Origin: an uncultured Bacteroidales bacterium | GTDB lineage: Bacteria; Bacteroidota; Bacteroidia; Bacteroidales; Paludibacteraceae | DNA length: 55,757 nt | Assembly (NCBI GenBank): GCA_946406195.1 | Contig: CAMJJT010000012.1 | Location: 1-55,757 of the forward strand | Direction: 5' to 3' | In this document: positions 1 to 8,003 of the stretch, one piece after another | Numbering within the stretch: the stretch's first letter is position 1 | How the letters are laid out: each line of letters opens with the position of its first letter | Notes under the pieces: model-generated | Databases searched by the model: none | What the model was told of the DNA's origin: nothing | The model's input: the letters and a program-made list of their open reading frames with translations, nothing else | Made by a program: the position numbers and the translations under genes

Positions 1-695
1 GGACGACGAGCATTCCAAATAACCACTTTGACGTTGGTATAACAACTGAAGATCTCATCCGTAGAACGGAACGTAGCCGGAAAAACCAATGTGTCCTGCA
101 AAGGAATCTTACCGACGTCAGAAGAAGAACCGGAGCCCCAGGAAATGAAACACCCGCTGCCTATTGTCTCCAAGCAATCCGACCATTTGAGGGATTTGAG
201 TGCAGTACAATCCCAGAAACAGTTCTTCCCGATATGCTTTATACCTCGCCCTAAATCACAAGAGGCCAGTTGTTTGCAGCCGTTGAACGCTGATTCCTGC
301 ACTTCCGTGACACTATTGGGCAGCACGATGGATGTGAGACCTGATTTGTCGAACGCATTGGCTTCTATCACCGTTATACCATCCGGTAGGCTGATGGTCT
401 TGAGATTTGTACAATTGGCGAAAGCCCAATAACCCACGCTTGTTACACCTTGCTCTATCACTACCGACTGAATAGTAGTGGTAAGCTTTTGACCATGCCA
501 GTGAAGCGCATCGGAAAAGTGACCGTCGTGGTACATGTCACCAGTACCGGAGATAGTGAGTACCTTGGTCTCGCTGTCCAGCGTCCAACTCACATTCTCT
601 CCGCACATACCCTCATACACCGTCGCGTAGGCGCATGTTCCTTTTAATAGAATTCCTGCTACTAAAAGCAAAACCAAAATAGTAATTTTTTTCAT
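1..695 (-). CDS. BspA-like leucine-rich repeat surface protein (partial)
   Basis: Reading the minus strand from ATG at 695 gives an open frame that runs off the window edge, so only the N-terminal 231 residues are present. It begins with a signal peptide (MKKITILVLLLVAGILL). Next comes the typical BspA opening (GMCGENVSWTLD, then LTISGTGDM) and LRR_5-type repeats (TSVGYWAFANCTNLKTISLP, VTEVQESAFNGCKQL, IGKNCFWDCTALKSL). The family is exported and commonly mediates adhesion. A promoter sits directly upstream and overlaps the stop of the next gene. The C-terminus, where a sorting domain would lie, is not visible. Family assignment is firm; the ligand is unknown. Confidence 0.9.
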   Translation of the reverse strand, partial: MKKITILVLLLVAGILLKGTCAYATVYEGMCGENVSWTLDSETKVLTISGTGDMYHDGHFSDALHWHGQKLTTTIQSVVIEQGVTSVGYWAFANCTNLKTISLPDGITVIEANAFDKSGLTSIVLPNSVTEVQESAFNGCKQLASCDLGRGIKHIGKNCFWDCTALKSLKWSDCLETIGSGCFISWGSGSSSDVGKIPLQDTLVFPATFRSTDEIFSCYTNVKVVIWNARR

Positions 696-721
696 ACAAA
701 TTTTAAGTTTGAAATTCGATG

Positions 722-753
722 CAAAATTACTGCTTTTTTTCGACATATGCAAA
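722..753 (-). promoter_or_regulatory. Bacteroidota promoter of the BspA-like gene
   Basis: On the minus strand TTTG (750-753) and TAATTTTG (722-729) are separated by 20 nt containing an A-tract and GCAG. The -7 box overlaps the TAA stop of the upstream gene at 727-729. Confidence 0.8.
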
Positions 754-1428
754 TTCATCAGTTGTACGAGGGATATTTTGCGGATTTATAACAACTTGTA
801 TATCAGGCGGTTGTAAATAGCGGTTTCGGAAATAGTTGTACGATCTCCGAAGAGGGCTCGAAAACGCTTGCAATCTTGGACGAAATTCTATAGGTTCGAA
901 CGAAATATCCTCAATATTCACCTCTTCCTCTTTAGCCCGTTTGGCTTCCGCCTGAAGCTCCCGATAAATAGCCACGTACGTGTACTGATAAAACCTGGAA
1001 TACGCCTTCATTCCCTCCTCCGGCTTTCCGCCGCCCTTAAACACTCGGAAATAGTGCTTGAAGAACCGGATTCTCCACTCCAATCCCTCCGGACTGCAAT
1101 CTTTCTCCAGCGCGTGTGCGCGTCGTTGCGCTTCTTTGATGAGTTCCCTGTTAGCCACGCATGCCGCAGACCATTTTTTGGGGAAATGGTAGGTGTAGAA
1201 TTGGAAGAGTTTAGTATGACGCGCATAACGCCGTACGATGATGTGCTTGTGGTATTTGCGTCCTTCTTTGACGGTGTTCATGGCTCCTAAATAGGCGTCA
1301 ATGCCTTCCACAAAGGTCAAATAGCGCACTCCGCGGGTGTGGAGTGTGGAAATTCGAGAAGCAGGCAGTTCTTTACTGATGATGCTTTTCAAACGGTGAA
1401 GAATGCGTATTTTTAGGTGCCGAGCCAT
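727..1428 (-). CDS. conserved hypothetical protein, basic, 233 aa
   Basis: No domain recognised. The product is rich in Arg, Lys and aromatic residues, has no signal peptide or membrane segment, and looks cytoplasmic. The middle (about residues 90-165) is dense in charged helices (ANRELIKEAQRRAHALEKD; FFKHYFRVFKGG). I associate this sort of sequence with conserved Bacteroidales proteins of unknown function, but cannot name the family. The ATG at 1428 has its own promoter 110 nt upstream, giving a fairly long AT-rich 5' leader. The gene is monocistronic or reads into the BspA-like gene. Confidence 0.75.
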   Translation of the reverse strand: MARHLKIRILHRLKSIISKELPASRISTLHTRGVRYLTFVEGIDAYLGAMNTVKEGRKYHKHIIVRRYARHTKLFQFYTYHFPKKWSAACVANRELIKEAQRRAHALEKDCSPEGLEWRIRFFKHYFRVFKGGGKPEEGMKAYSRFYQYTYVAIYRELQAEAKRAKEEEVNIEDISFEPIEFRPRLQAFSSPLRRSYNYFRNRYLQPPDIQVVINPQNIPRTTDEFAYVEKKQ

Positions 1429-1541
1429 GTATTATAATGTATTGTAAATCAGTTTATTATCTGTTATAATTTTTAAGTATTGTCTAGGATTTTATCGATG
1501 CTATAGTAACGTTTTTCTGGGAATCCCCTCAATTAACGCTG

Positions 1542-1573
1542 CAAAGGTACTAATTTTTTTTGAAATATGCAAA
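1542..1573 (-). promoter_or_regulatory. promoter for the 233-aa hypothetical gene
   Basis: Minus-strand TTTG (1570-1573) and TACCTTTG (1542-1549) with a 20-nt spacer. The leader from about 1537 to 1429 is AT-rich; I recognise no riboswitch in it. Confidence 0.8.
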
Positions 1574-1591
1574 TTATTATATATTCTTAAC

Positions 1592-2503
1592 TTAAAAGTT
1601 ATATATTCCGTAACAGCGGCAGTTTTGCGAGTTGCGGCGGAGCGGGTTGTATGGCGCAATGCGGAACGAGAGTTTAATACCAAAATTAAAGGGGTGTCTT
1701 GTTGAAACCAGCCTTTTGCCTTGGCGTTGGGACTGCACTATCGGCGTCAAGATCCGATGAAGAGGAAAACCTTCCCGTGTGTCCGAGAGCATCAATAAAG
1801 AGATCCGATCGGATGGATCGTTGTGGATGGAAGGGAATAAATAATCCAAATAAATACCGATGGAAATGTATGATGTGGTTCTGCGACCTGTATGTACGGG
1901 AATATCGTAGCATAGTTCAGCAGCCAGACCGTATTGCACTTTCGGCAGGGTTTGTTCCCCAGCTTGTGTCTCTCGAAAAGAGGGCGATGCAGCCAGAGGG
2001 AAGGAGTTATAGACACGGTTGTCTTGCAGCGGAAAATAGACGGACAGCGCAGCAAGGTCGGCTGTCTGATTCCATAGACAGTGGAGCGGAAAGACGATTT
2101 TGGGTCCGAGATAGAAGGAGATGTTTTTTCCGGACAATCCCACCTGAACGGGTATGCCGACAGACCATGTGGTGTACATTTCTTTTAAACGACCGATGTT
2201 ATAATCCACTTGTATCGGTTCGTTCTCTACATCAATCACGCTGTAGGAGTCGGTATATGCGTGTTTGTAGTAGCCTGCTTTGCTGCAGTCGAGAGAGGCT
2301 CCTATCCGAAAACCGATTATGTGGTTTGAGTGATAGGCGTAGCTGAATTGCACGCCGGCATGCAGGTTCATGACCGGTAAAACATACAGGCATCGCCCAT
2401 CGTAACCAGCCATTCCTGCCCGCAATCCTGCTTCGAACAGGTGCTCTGCCGAGAGTGTTAACGGCAGAAAACAGAAAAGAAAGAGTGTCGTAATATGTTT
2501 CAT
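1592..2503 (-). CDS. outer-membrane beta-barrel protein (PorT-like), 303 aa
   Basis: A signal peptide (MKHITTLFLFCFLPLTLSA) precedes alternating amphipathic strands with Gly and aromatic residues, as in small outer-membrane barrels (GLRAGMAGYDGR; VGIPVQVGLSGKNISFYLGP). The ATG at 2503 overlaps the TGA of the upstream gene in an ATGA, so the two are probably translationally coupled. The open frame extends upstream to 3064 but that part lies in the other gene's frame and is not coding. The barrel may serve or sense the coupled surface protein; that is inference. Confidence 0.75.
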   Translation of the reverse strand: MKHITTLFLFCFLPLTLSAEHLFEAGLRAGMAGYDGRCLYVLPVMNLHAGVQFSYAYHSNHIIGFRIGASLDCSKAGYYKHAYTDSYSVIDVENEPIQVDYNIGRLKEMYTTWSVGIPVQVGLSGKNISFYLGPKIVFPLHCLWNQTADLAALSVYFPLQDNRVYNSFPLAASPSFRETQAGEQTLPKVQYGLAAELCYDIPVHTGRRTTSYISIGIYLDYLFPSIHNDPSDRISLLMLSDTREGFPLHRILTPIVQSQRQGKRLVSTRHPFNFGIKLSFRIAPYNPLRRNSQNCRCYGIYNF

Positions 2504-4983
2504 GGGATAAGTCTTTTTTGGGTCCAGATATGTTCGCCCTGCCGGTAACGGTAGAGGTAAAATCCGTGACTTACCTGACTCTCCGGAACTTCCTCTCCGC
2601 GACTGTTGTAGATGCGCACCCGCACCGGAATTTCTTCGATGGAATCGGCTATTTCGAGGATATTGGACCAAATGATTTCTTCGTGGTCCAGAACTACGCG
2701 GAGTTGGAAGATGCCGTTCAGGATGTTCTGCTCGGCGTAATCGTCTTCCGTGGCTCCGGGAACAGGTTTTTCGTCCTTGTACCACTGGAAGGCGGTAGGG
2801 GTCCGATCGGGGAATATCCGTCGCAAAACAACATTGTCGCAAATTAACTGCCAGTTGTACTTGTTCACGATAATCGGATATAAACGCTCGCAATGAACGG
2901 TGTCCAAAGTAAGGATATAGAGAATACTGTCGCATCCTCGCGGGCTCGTTTCCATTTTCTCCTGTGTGTCGGGTTCTCCGAACAGCATGCCTCGCCAAGT
3001 GAACGGCATGAGAGTGTCGCAGACAACCGTGTCTAACGGTGCGTACACAAGGTCGGGACAACACAGTTCCGTATTGAGCGTATAGATATGCAATATACTG
3101 TCACATCCTCTCGGACTCTTTTCGATCACCTCTTGTGTCGTCGGCTCTTTAAAAAGTATGCCGTTCCAGAGAAAAGGCATGACCGTGTCGCAGACAATCG
3201 TATCTTCCGGCGCATACTGCACATCCGGACAGCATACTTCCGTGTTAAGCGTGTATATATGCAAAATACTGTCACACCCACGCGGACTCTTCTCCATCAC
3301 CTCTTGGGTCGTAGGCTCTTCAAAAAGTACTCCGCGCCAGAGGAAAGGCATCAACGTGTCGCAGACTATCGTATCTTCCGGCATATGTTGTAAATCAGGG
3401 CAGCATAACTTGGTGTGAAGCGTATAAACGCCTCTCTTTACCTCGCAGTCATGTGCGTTCTTGTAAATAATTTCATACGTGGTGTCTTTGTAGAAAACCG
3501 TGTCGTGCCAGTGGTACGGCATGAGGGTGTCGCAGACGGTGATTTCGTCGATTTCATCGACTCTTTTCGGGCAGCATATCTTGGTCGTCAGATGGAATGG
3601 CTCACTCATCGCACGGCAAGCCCGCTTTTGCATAACGTCAACTTCGGCAGAGGTGACGCAAAGACGATACCAGCCTTCATTTTCCGGCTTGATGGAATCA
3701 AATGAAAGCCTTTCACCCAAGACAACGTTAGTCCATCCGTCACTATTGAACTCCAGACTGTCCGTAGCATATTGCCATAAATAATTGTATGGTTCCTTAA
3801 AACCTCCGTCTGCCGTCACGTTCGCCTCGAAAACATAGGATGAATCCAAGCAAACTTCATGCTCGGAGAGAATAGCCACTTCCGGTTTGCAGAGCCGGAT
3901 CTCGATATCGTCCATGGCAAAATCATTACCACTGGCTGCGTTCTCGTCGTTGAAGATGGACAGCCGGATCACATCCACTCCTTCCGGCACATGGAATGTA
4001 GCTCCGACAAGGTGCCATGGAGCGGACATCGTCGTCGGGAAGCCGTTGTTATGCGAGCGGTAATCGGCCGGTGCCGGTTCGATTTTGCCGGATGACTGCT
4101 CCCAAATAGTATCCATTGTCCGCTCGTCCTGGATAAGAAAACGCACTTTGGGACGGACAAAATTATGCCCGGGTTCCAGCACATTCGCTACATAGGCGGA
4201 AAAGGAGAGGTCCATCTCATGGCAAACATCAAACCGGGTCATGTAAAAGGCATCATTTCCTCCCATTCCATCGACCTCTAACAAGTATCCGCGGGAGTAG
4301 TCGTTGGGATAAGTATGGTCGTCTTGAACGAACCATTGAGAATATAAAGTGGCAGTAGTACTGCTTTCCCAATTATTCTTCCATCCGTGTTTGGCCACTA
4401 CGAACTTGCCGCTGGAAACCCATGAAAAGACGTTGAATTCTTGCCGGTATCTTGAACTCATCGTGGTCAAGCGTGTTTGGCTGGTGACTGGATCAGACGG
4501 GTCATTGCCGCCGAAATCTTCACGGAAAAGAATGGTGCCACGCGGACAGACATCCTCGGAGATCTCGTCCGGCCATGTAAACCGGAAGGGCGTACACCCT
4601 CCCTCTATCTTCTGCATCCACACAGGCTCACTCGCTAACCATCGTTCAGGCATTTCCATTTCGTCCTCTCGTGCAACCAAGACACGGTACCATCCTTCAG
4701 GGAGATTGGTAGGACGCTGGGTATAACCCCACGTGGGACTGGTGTGCGTGTAGGCTATGCGGTTCCATACGACACTATCCGTAGAGTACTCGTATATAAA
4801 CCTATGTGAATCAGCGAAATAGCCGTCATCCACGAAGTCCTGTGTGAAATAAATGAAAGGGTTGGATGTACACAGTGCGTCCGCCGAGGGACGAAACACA
4901 ACGGTTGACTCGGCATGTAAGATACCATGTATTGCGCTTAAAATGCATAAAAACGCAAGAATTATTGAATTTAATTTGCACAT
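2500..4983 (-). CDS. secreted surface protein with four 57-aa CDT/GCDS repeats and a T9SS-like C-terminus
   Basis: The start at 4983 gives a proper signal peptide (MCKLNSIILAFLCILSAIHG); the frame is open 25 codons further upstream, but that stretch contains the promoter. The N-terminal part (about 60-380) looks like Ig/jellyroll ectodomain. Four tandem 57-residue units follow, each starting CCP and carrying VCDTLMP and a single Cys near unit position 44; three also read RGCDSIL. This is the repeat style of large Bacteroidota surface proteins. The last 40 residues (VRVRIYNSRGEEV, GFYLYRY) resemble a type 9 secretion C-terminal sorting domain. 827 aa. Export route and role are inferred. Confidence 0.8.
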   Translation of the reverse strand: MCKLNSIILAFLCILSAIHGILHAESTVVFRPSADALCTSNPFIYFTQDFVDDGYFADSHRFIYEYSTDSVVWNRIAYTHTSPTWGYTQRPTNLPEGWYRVLVAREDEMEMPERWLASEPVWMQKIEGGCTPFRFTWPDEISEDVCPRGTILFREDFGGNDPSDPVTSQTRLTTMSSRYRQEFNVFSWVSSGKFVVAKHGWKNNWESSTTATLYSQWFVQDDHTYPNDYSRGYLLEVDGMGGNDAFYMTRFDVCHEMDLSFSAYVANVLEPGHNFVRPKVRFLIQDERTMDTIWEQSSGKIEPAPADYRSHNNGFPTTMSAPWHLVGATFHVPEGVDVIRLSIFNDENAASGNDFAMDDIEIRLCKPEVAILSEHEVCLDSSYVFEANVTADGGFKEPYNYLWQYATDSLEFNSDGWTNVVLGERLSFDSIKPENEGWYRLCVTSAEVDVMQKRACRAMSEPFHLTTKICCPKRVDEIDEITVCDTLMPYHWHDTVFYKDTTYEIIYKNAHDCEVKRGVYTLHTKLCCPDLQHMPEDTIVCDTLMPFLWRGVLFEEPTTQEVMEKSPRGCDSILHIYTLNTEVCCPDVQYAPEDTIVCDTVMPFLWNGILFKEPTTQEVIEKSPRGCDSILHIYTLNTELCCPDLVYAPLDTVVCDTLMPFTWRGMLFGEPDTQEKMETSPRGCDSILYILTLDTVHCERLYPIIVNKYNWQLICDNVVLRRIFPDRTPTAFQWYKDEKPVPGATEDDYAEQNILNGIFQLRVVLDHEEIIWSNILEIADSIEEIPVRVRIYNSRGEEVPESQVSHGFYLYRYRQGEHIWTQKRLIP
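2870..3575 (-). repeat. four tandem 171-bp coding repeats
   Basis: The 57-aa units lie here in succession. The three promoter-distal units are close at the DNA level, the first (nearest 3575) is diverged. This points to recent unit duplication and possible copy-number variation. Confidence 0.75.
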
Positions 4984-5035
4984 ATTAAAAAAATGTGTTA
5001 ATTTTGCAGCGTAAAATACGTTCTGAAATCCGATG

Positions 5036-5067
5036 CAAAGGTACTGCTTTTTGCTCATATGTGCAAA
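5036..5067 (-). promoter_or_regulatory. promoter of the repeat surface protein/barrel operon
   Basis: Minus-strand TTTG (5064-5067) and TACCTTTG (5036-5043), 20-nt spacer ending AAAAAGCAG. No equivalent box was found for the divergent gene at 5135. Confidence 0.8.
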
Positions 5068-5134
5068 TTTGTGTGTTGTACGAGTATCGATTTAAGCGAA
5101 ATAAAGACCATTGAAAATCAACAATTTACGAAAT

Positions 5135-6604
5135 ATGTGTAAAAATATAGTTGTACGCATTCTGAAAATTGCGTTTTGGTGCCTGCTTTTTTGCTTGCAG
5201 AGTTGCCGATTTAGCCCTGTCAACGTAGAAAACCGGCTTGACGAAGCGGAGGAATTATATCGTCAAGGGGCATATTCAAACAATAGTAGTCAGTATGAGA
5301 GTTCGACTGAATATTTGAAGCACGCAGAGGATATTTTGCTAAGTATTCAGCCGTCTGATATCAGTAATCAACAGTTGGAGAGGCGGAACCGGTTATTAGG
5401 ATTAGTCTGGTTCCGATTAGGCAACACCTCGGAAAGCGAGATGCTGTATGATATTGCGCATAGTTATTATCGGAAGGCTATTCCGCTGCTGAATCCGGAC
5501 AGTAACTCCCTCTATTTGACCTGCGCGTATCGCGACATGGCCCGCACGATGGCACTCACCGGCGGTGAACAGGACAGCGTCCTTTGGTATTTCTCCCAAG
5601 CAGAGCAGCATGCGAAAGAAGCAAAGAGTGATTTGCTGCTATTGGATATAGATGCTTACCGCTATCAAATATGCTATCCGGATAGCGTTTCTCATCGTTT
5701 GAGTGTTTGCAAGCAGTTAGCTGAAGAGTATCAGGTTCCTGCTCGTTATTCGGAGATTGTGGAACTGCTGTTGGCGCAACATGCCACGGACTCTGCCGCT
5801 TATTATTTGGAGCGTTTACGCCCAACGGACTCGGCTTATACCTATTGGTTTGAGCAGAGTTACGCGTATCTGCAAAGCAAGATTCTTCTCCAACGCGGAC
5901 AAGCGGACAGTGCCTATTGTGTTCTTCTGGATCTGTATGACCGCAAAATAGATGAATTGCAACGTGACGCAGGTTCGCGCACGTACGCGCTATCCTTACA
6001 TTACGATGTCGCTCGCGCACGACTGATGGCAGAAAGTGAACGCGTGAAAGCGAGAGGTCAGAGAGCGATATCTGCGATTTTGGTTGTCTTGATTGTGGTT
6101 CTAATCATCTTGTTTATAGTCATTTGGCGATATTGGCAACAAAGACGACGCGAACAAGCAGGTCAGCTGCAAGCACTTCGGGAGAAATACATACAACAGT
6201 TACAATTAGCGTTGGAGAGGCTACAACAGAAAGTAAGTTTGACGCGCGAGATGGAGATGCAACGCATGAGGGGCAATGAGGTGGAGTTTCCGAAATGGTT
6301 GCAGACTTATCGGGATGAGAAACTGACGATGAACAAAGAGAGTCTGAATGAACTGATTGCTTCGATAGACAAAGCGTTGGACGGGGCTATCAGCCGTTTA
6401 CGTGCAGAATACCCCGAACTGACAGAGTCCGACATGCAATTTGCGATCCTGTCTATTATCGGAGCTTCGGACACCGATATGTCTATTGTGCTGAATGTAC
6501 AAAAACAGACGATTTATCATCGAAGACAAATCGTCCGCAAGCATGTTCATCCGGAGATAGAGGATATCGATTCTTGGTTACGGAAATACGTATTAACGGT
6601 CTGA
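5135..6604 (+). CDS. lipoprotein-anchored TPR / transmembrane / HTH-like regulator
   Basis: Start ATG 5135 is preferred over an upstream TTG at 5111 because it gives a compact lipoprotein signal with lipobox LQSC. TPR-like helices fill about residues 30-300. A strong transmembrane segment (ISAILVVLIVVLIILFIVIW) lies near residue 320, followed by a coiled coil and a C-terminal LuxR-like helix-turn-helix region (LTESDMQFAILSIIGASD, then VQKQTIYHRRQIVRKHV). Such Bacteroidota proteins are thought to sense outside the cytoplasm and act on DNA inside. It is divergent from the surface-protein operon, a plausible target. The gene at 18359 has the same architecture. 489 aa. Confidence 0.75.
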   Translation: MCKNIVVRILKIAFWCLLFCLQSCRFSPVNVENRLDEAEELYRQGAYSNNSSQYESSTEYLKHAEDILLSIQPSDISNQQLERRNRLLGLVWFRLGNTSESEMLYDIAHSYYRKAIPLLNPDSNSLYLTCAYRDMARTMALTGGEQDSVLWYFSQAEQHAKEAKSDLLLLDIDAYRYQICYPDSVSHRLSVCKQLAEEYQVPARYSEIVELLLAQHATDSAAYYLERLRPTDSAYTYWFEQSYAYLQSKILLQRGQADSAYCVLLDLYDRKIDELQRDAGSRTYALSLHYDVARARLMAESERVKARGQRAISAILVVLIVVLIILFIVIWRYWQQRRREQAGQLQALREKYIQQLQLALERLQQKVSLTREMEMQRMRGNEVEFPKWLQTYRDEKLTMNKESLNELIASIDKALDGAISRLRAEYPELTESDMQFAILSIIGASDTDMSIVLNVQKQTIYHRRQIVRKHVHPEIEDIDSWLRKYVLTV

Positions 6605-7030
6605 ACACTTTCTGATTTCATCGAAAGTGTAACCGCGTTGGGAGAGAAAACGGAGACGTTTGTCTTCGGAGTCGGAAGAACGGGAGTGGATGAGCTTGCG
6701 TAAATTGCCAAAATACACGTTTTCATCGATATTTTTCAGCGCTTGAGAGATCTCTGATTCAGGGAGTTGGAGGGCACGAAGAGCGGCTTGGATCTTCAGT
6801 CGTCCCCATGACTGATATTCCACTTTGTCATGCACATAGGCGGCACAGAAACGGGTATCGTCGAGGAAACCATTGGAATAGAGATTTTCCTCGATGAAAT
6901 CGAAAAAATCCGTGGGTGCTCCCCACTCATATAGCTTACGCCTTACGTCTGCGGCACAATGCTCGGCTTTCGCACAATAAGACTCGGCTTTATCGAGCCA
7001 TTCTGCCTTCGATAAATCTCTGTTTACCAT
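6593..7030 (-). CDS. recX: RecX-family regulatory protein
   Basis: RecX modulates RecA filaments. The 145-aa product has the family's three-helix repeats (CAADVRRKLYEWG; LYSNGFLDDTRFCAAYV; WGRLKIQAALRALQL). Length is normal. It overlaps prmC upstream by 41 nt, and its 3' end overlaps the convergent regulator gene by 12 nt, so no terminator separates them. It is probably cotranscribed with prmC. Confidence 0.88.
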   Translation of the reverse strand: MVNRDLSKAEWLDKAESYCAKAEHCAADVRRKLYEWGAPTDFFDFIEENLYSNGFLDDTRFCAAYVHDKVEYQSWGRLKIQAALRALQLPESEISQALKNIDENVYFGNLRKLIHSRSSDSEDKRLRFLSQRGYTFDEIRKCSDR

Positions 7031-7967
7031 AGATGTCTTTGTGAATTTGGATGTTGGTGTAGCCTAATCCGCCAAGCATGGCGGATAATTGGGGTCCGTA
7101 GGCTTCGTTGATTTCGAAAAATAGGAAGCCTACCCCCGACAATGTTCTACGGACAGCCACCGGCTGTCCGATCGAGCAGAGCTCTTCACCCGTAAAGGGA
7201 AGGGAGAATAACTCTGCGATGCGGCGGTAGAAGAGGAGCGGATCGGAGTCGGGGACGAAGAGTGCGGAGGAGGGTTCAAAGTTCAGAACGTTCGGACGCA
7301 TCGAGGATTTTTCCGACTCGCAGATATAGGGAGGGTTGGAGACGACTATGTTGTATTGAAGATTGAAGATTGAAGATTCTTTGCCTTGCGGCACGATCTG
7401 AAGGTATGGAAGATTTTCTTCGTTGGAATCGAATATATCGGCTATTTTAAATTCAACCTCAACGCCATTTCGTTTGGCATTCTCTTTGGCTACTTCGATG
7501 GCATTGGGAGAGATGTCAATGCCGGTGACATGCCATTCGGGATGCGCTTTTTTGAGGGAAATAGCTATACAACCGGAGCCGGTTCCCACGTCAAGGACAT
7601 TCAATTGACGATTGAACGATTTACGATTTACGATTGATTGACGATTGAAATTATTGACGATTGTCTCCACGAGTTCGGCGGTTTCGGGACGGGGAATGAG
7701 GGTGGCAGGAGTGACAAGAAGGTCCAGTCCGTTCCAAATTGTATGACCGTAAATATACTGAATTGGCTCAAAATGCAATAATCTATCAATTATTGCCTCT
7801 ATTTTTTGCATATTTGCAAAATTTGTAGTATCTTTGCAGCCGCAAAGAAGTTGAGCGCGTGTGAGACCTGTTTCTTCTTCCACTATCCACCAAGCCAAAC
7901 TGCGGGCTTCGTCTTCCGGATAGCAGGGCAGAAGTTGTGACGTAATATGGTTGATTAGTTCTTTCAC
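6990..7967 (-). CDS. prmC: release factor glutamine methyltransferase PrmC, with in-frame repeat insertions
   Basis: Methylates the GGQ glutamine of peptide-chain release factors. The SAM site (VLDVGTGSG, near 125) and catalytic NPPY (SNPPYICE, near 210) are intact. Translation starts at GTG 7967, right at the predicted transcription start, so the mRNA may be nearly leaderless. Three stretches do not belong to the family: repeat-encoded residues before VLDVGTG (NRQSIVNRKSFNRQLN), a stretch before the NPPY (QGKESSIFNLQYN), and a longer one before FFEINEA encoded by a 77-bp element also present in ribD. Motifs on either side are intact, so the enzyme is probably functional. Confidence 0.93.
   Translation of the reverse strand: MKELINHITSQLLPCYPEDEARSLAWWIVEEETGLTRAQLLCGCKDTTNFANMQKIEAIIDRLLHFEPIQYIYGHTIWNGLDLLVTPATLIPRPETAELVETIVNNFNRQSIVNRKSFNRQLNVLDVGTGSGCIAISLKKAHPEWHVTGIDISPNAIEVAKENAKRNGVEVEFKIADIFDSNEENLPYLQIVPQGKESSIFNLQYNIVVSNPPYICESEKSSMRPNVLNFEPSSALFVPDSDPLLFYRRIAELFSLPFTGEELCSIGQPVAVRRTLSGVGFLFFEINEAYGPQLSAMLGGLGYTNIQIHKDIYGKQRFIEGRMAR
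7128..7204 (+). repeat. 77-bp intragenic element, copy 1 (in prmC)
   Basis: Begins GCCTACCCCC and ends AAGGGAAGGG. It differs from 8091-8167 at 4 of 77 positions. Contains perfect inverted arms GGACAGCC/GGCTGTCC and the palindrome AGAGCTCT. Read from the antisense strand here, it encodes about 25 extra residues of PrmC. Confidence 0.95.
7356..7378. repeat. TTGAAGA heptamer repeat in prmC
   Basis: Three tandem TTGAAGA units plus TT lie within the coding region, just before the NPPY motif. Confidence 0.85.
7602..7663. repeat. ACGATTT/ACGATTG word repeat in prmC
   Basis: A run of about eight GACGATT/TTACGAT words encodes Asn/Arg/Gln-rich residues inserted before the SAM-binding motif. Confidence 0.85.
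7805..7836 (+). promoter_or_regulatory. promoter of the ribD operon, inside prmC
   Basis: TTTG (7805-7808), 20-nt spacer, TATCTTTG (7829-7836) followed by CAGCC. It lies within the prmC coding sequence on the opposite strand, giving ribD a leader of about 150 nt antisense to the 5' part of prmC. Confidence 0.75.
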
Positions 7968-7971
7968 GCTG

Positions 7972-8003
7972 CAAAGTTACACAAAAAAAATGGAATACGC
8001 AAA
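7972..8003 (-). promoter_or_regulatory. promoter of prmC-recX, inside ribD
   Basis: Minus-strand TTTG (8000-8003) and TAACTTTG (7972-7979), 20-nt spacer. The -33 box overlaps the first ribD codons, and the -7 box ends 5 nt before the prmC GTG. Confidence 0.78.

Noticed and set aside
2504..3064. N-terminal extension of the barrel gene frame
   Set aside because: It lies out of frame within the surface-protein gene; the signal peptide starts at 2503.
5060..5134. Promoter for the plus-strand regulator at 5135
   Set aside because: No TAnnTTTG at proper spacing could be found; TTTG occurrences here belong to the minus-strand promoter.
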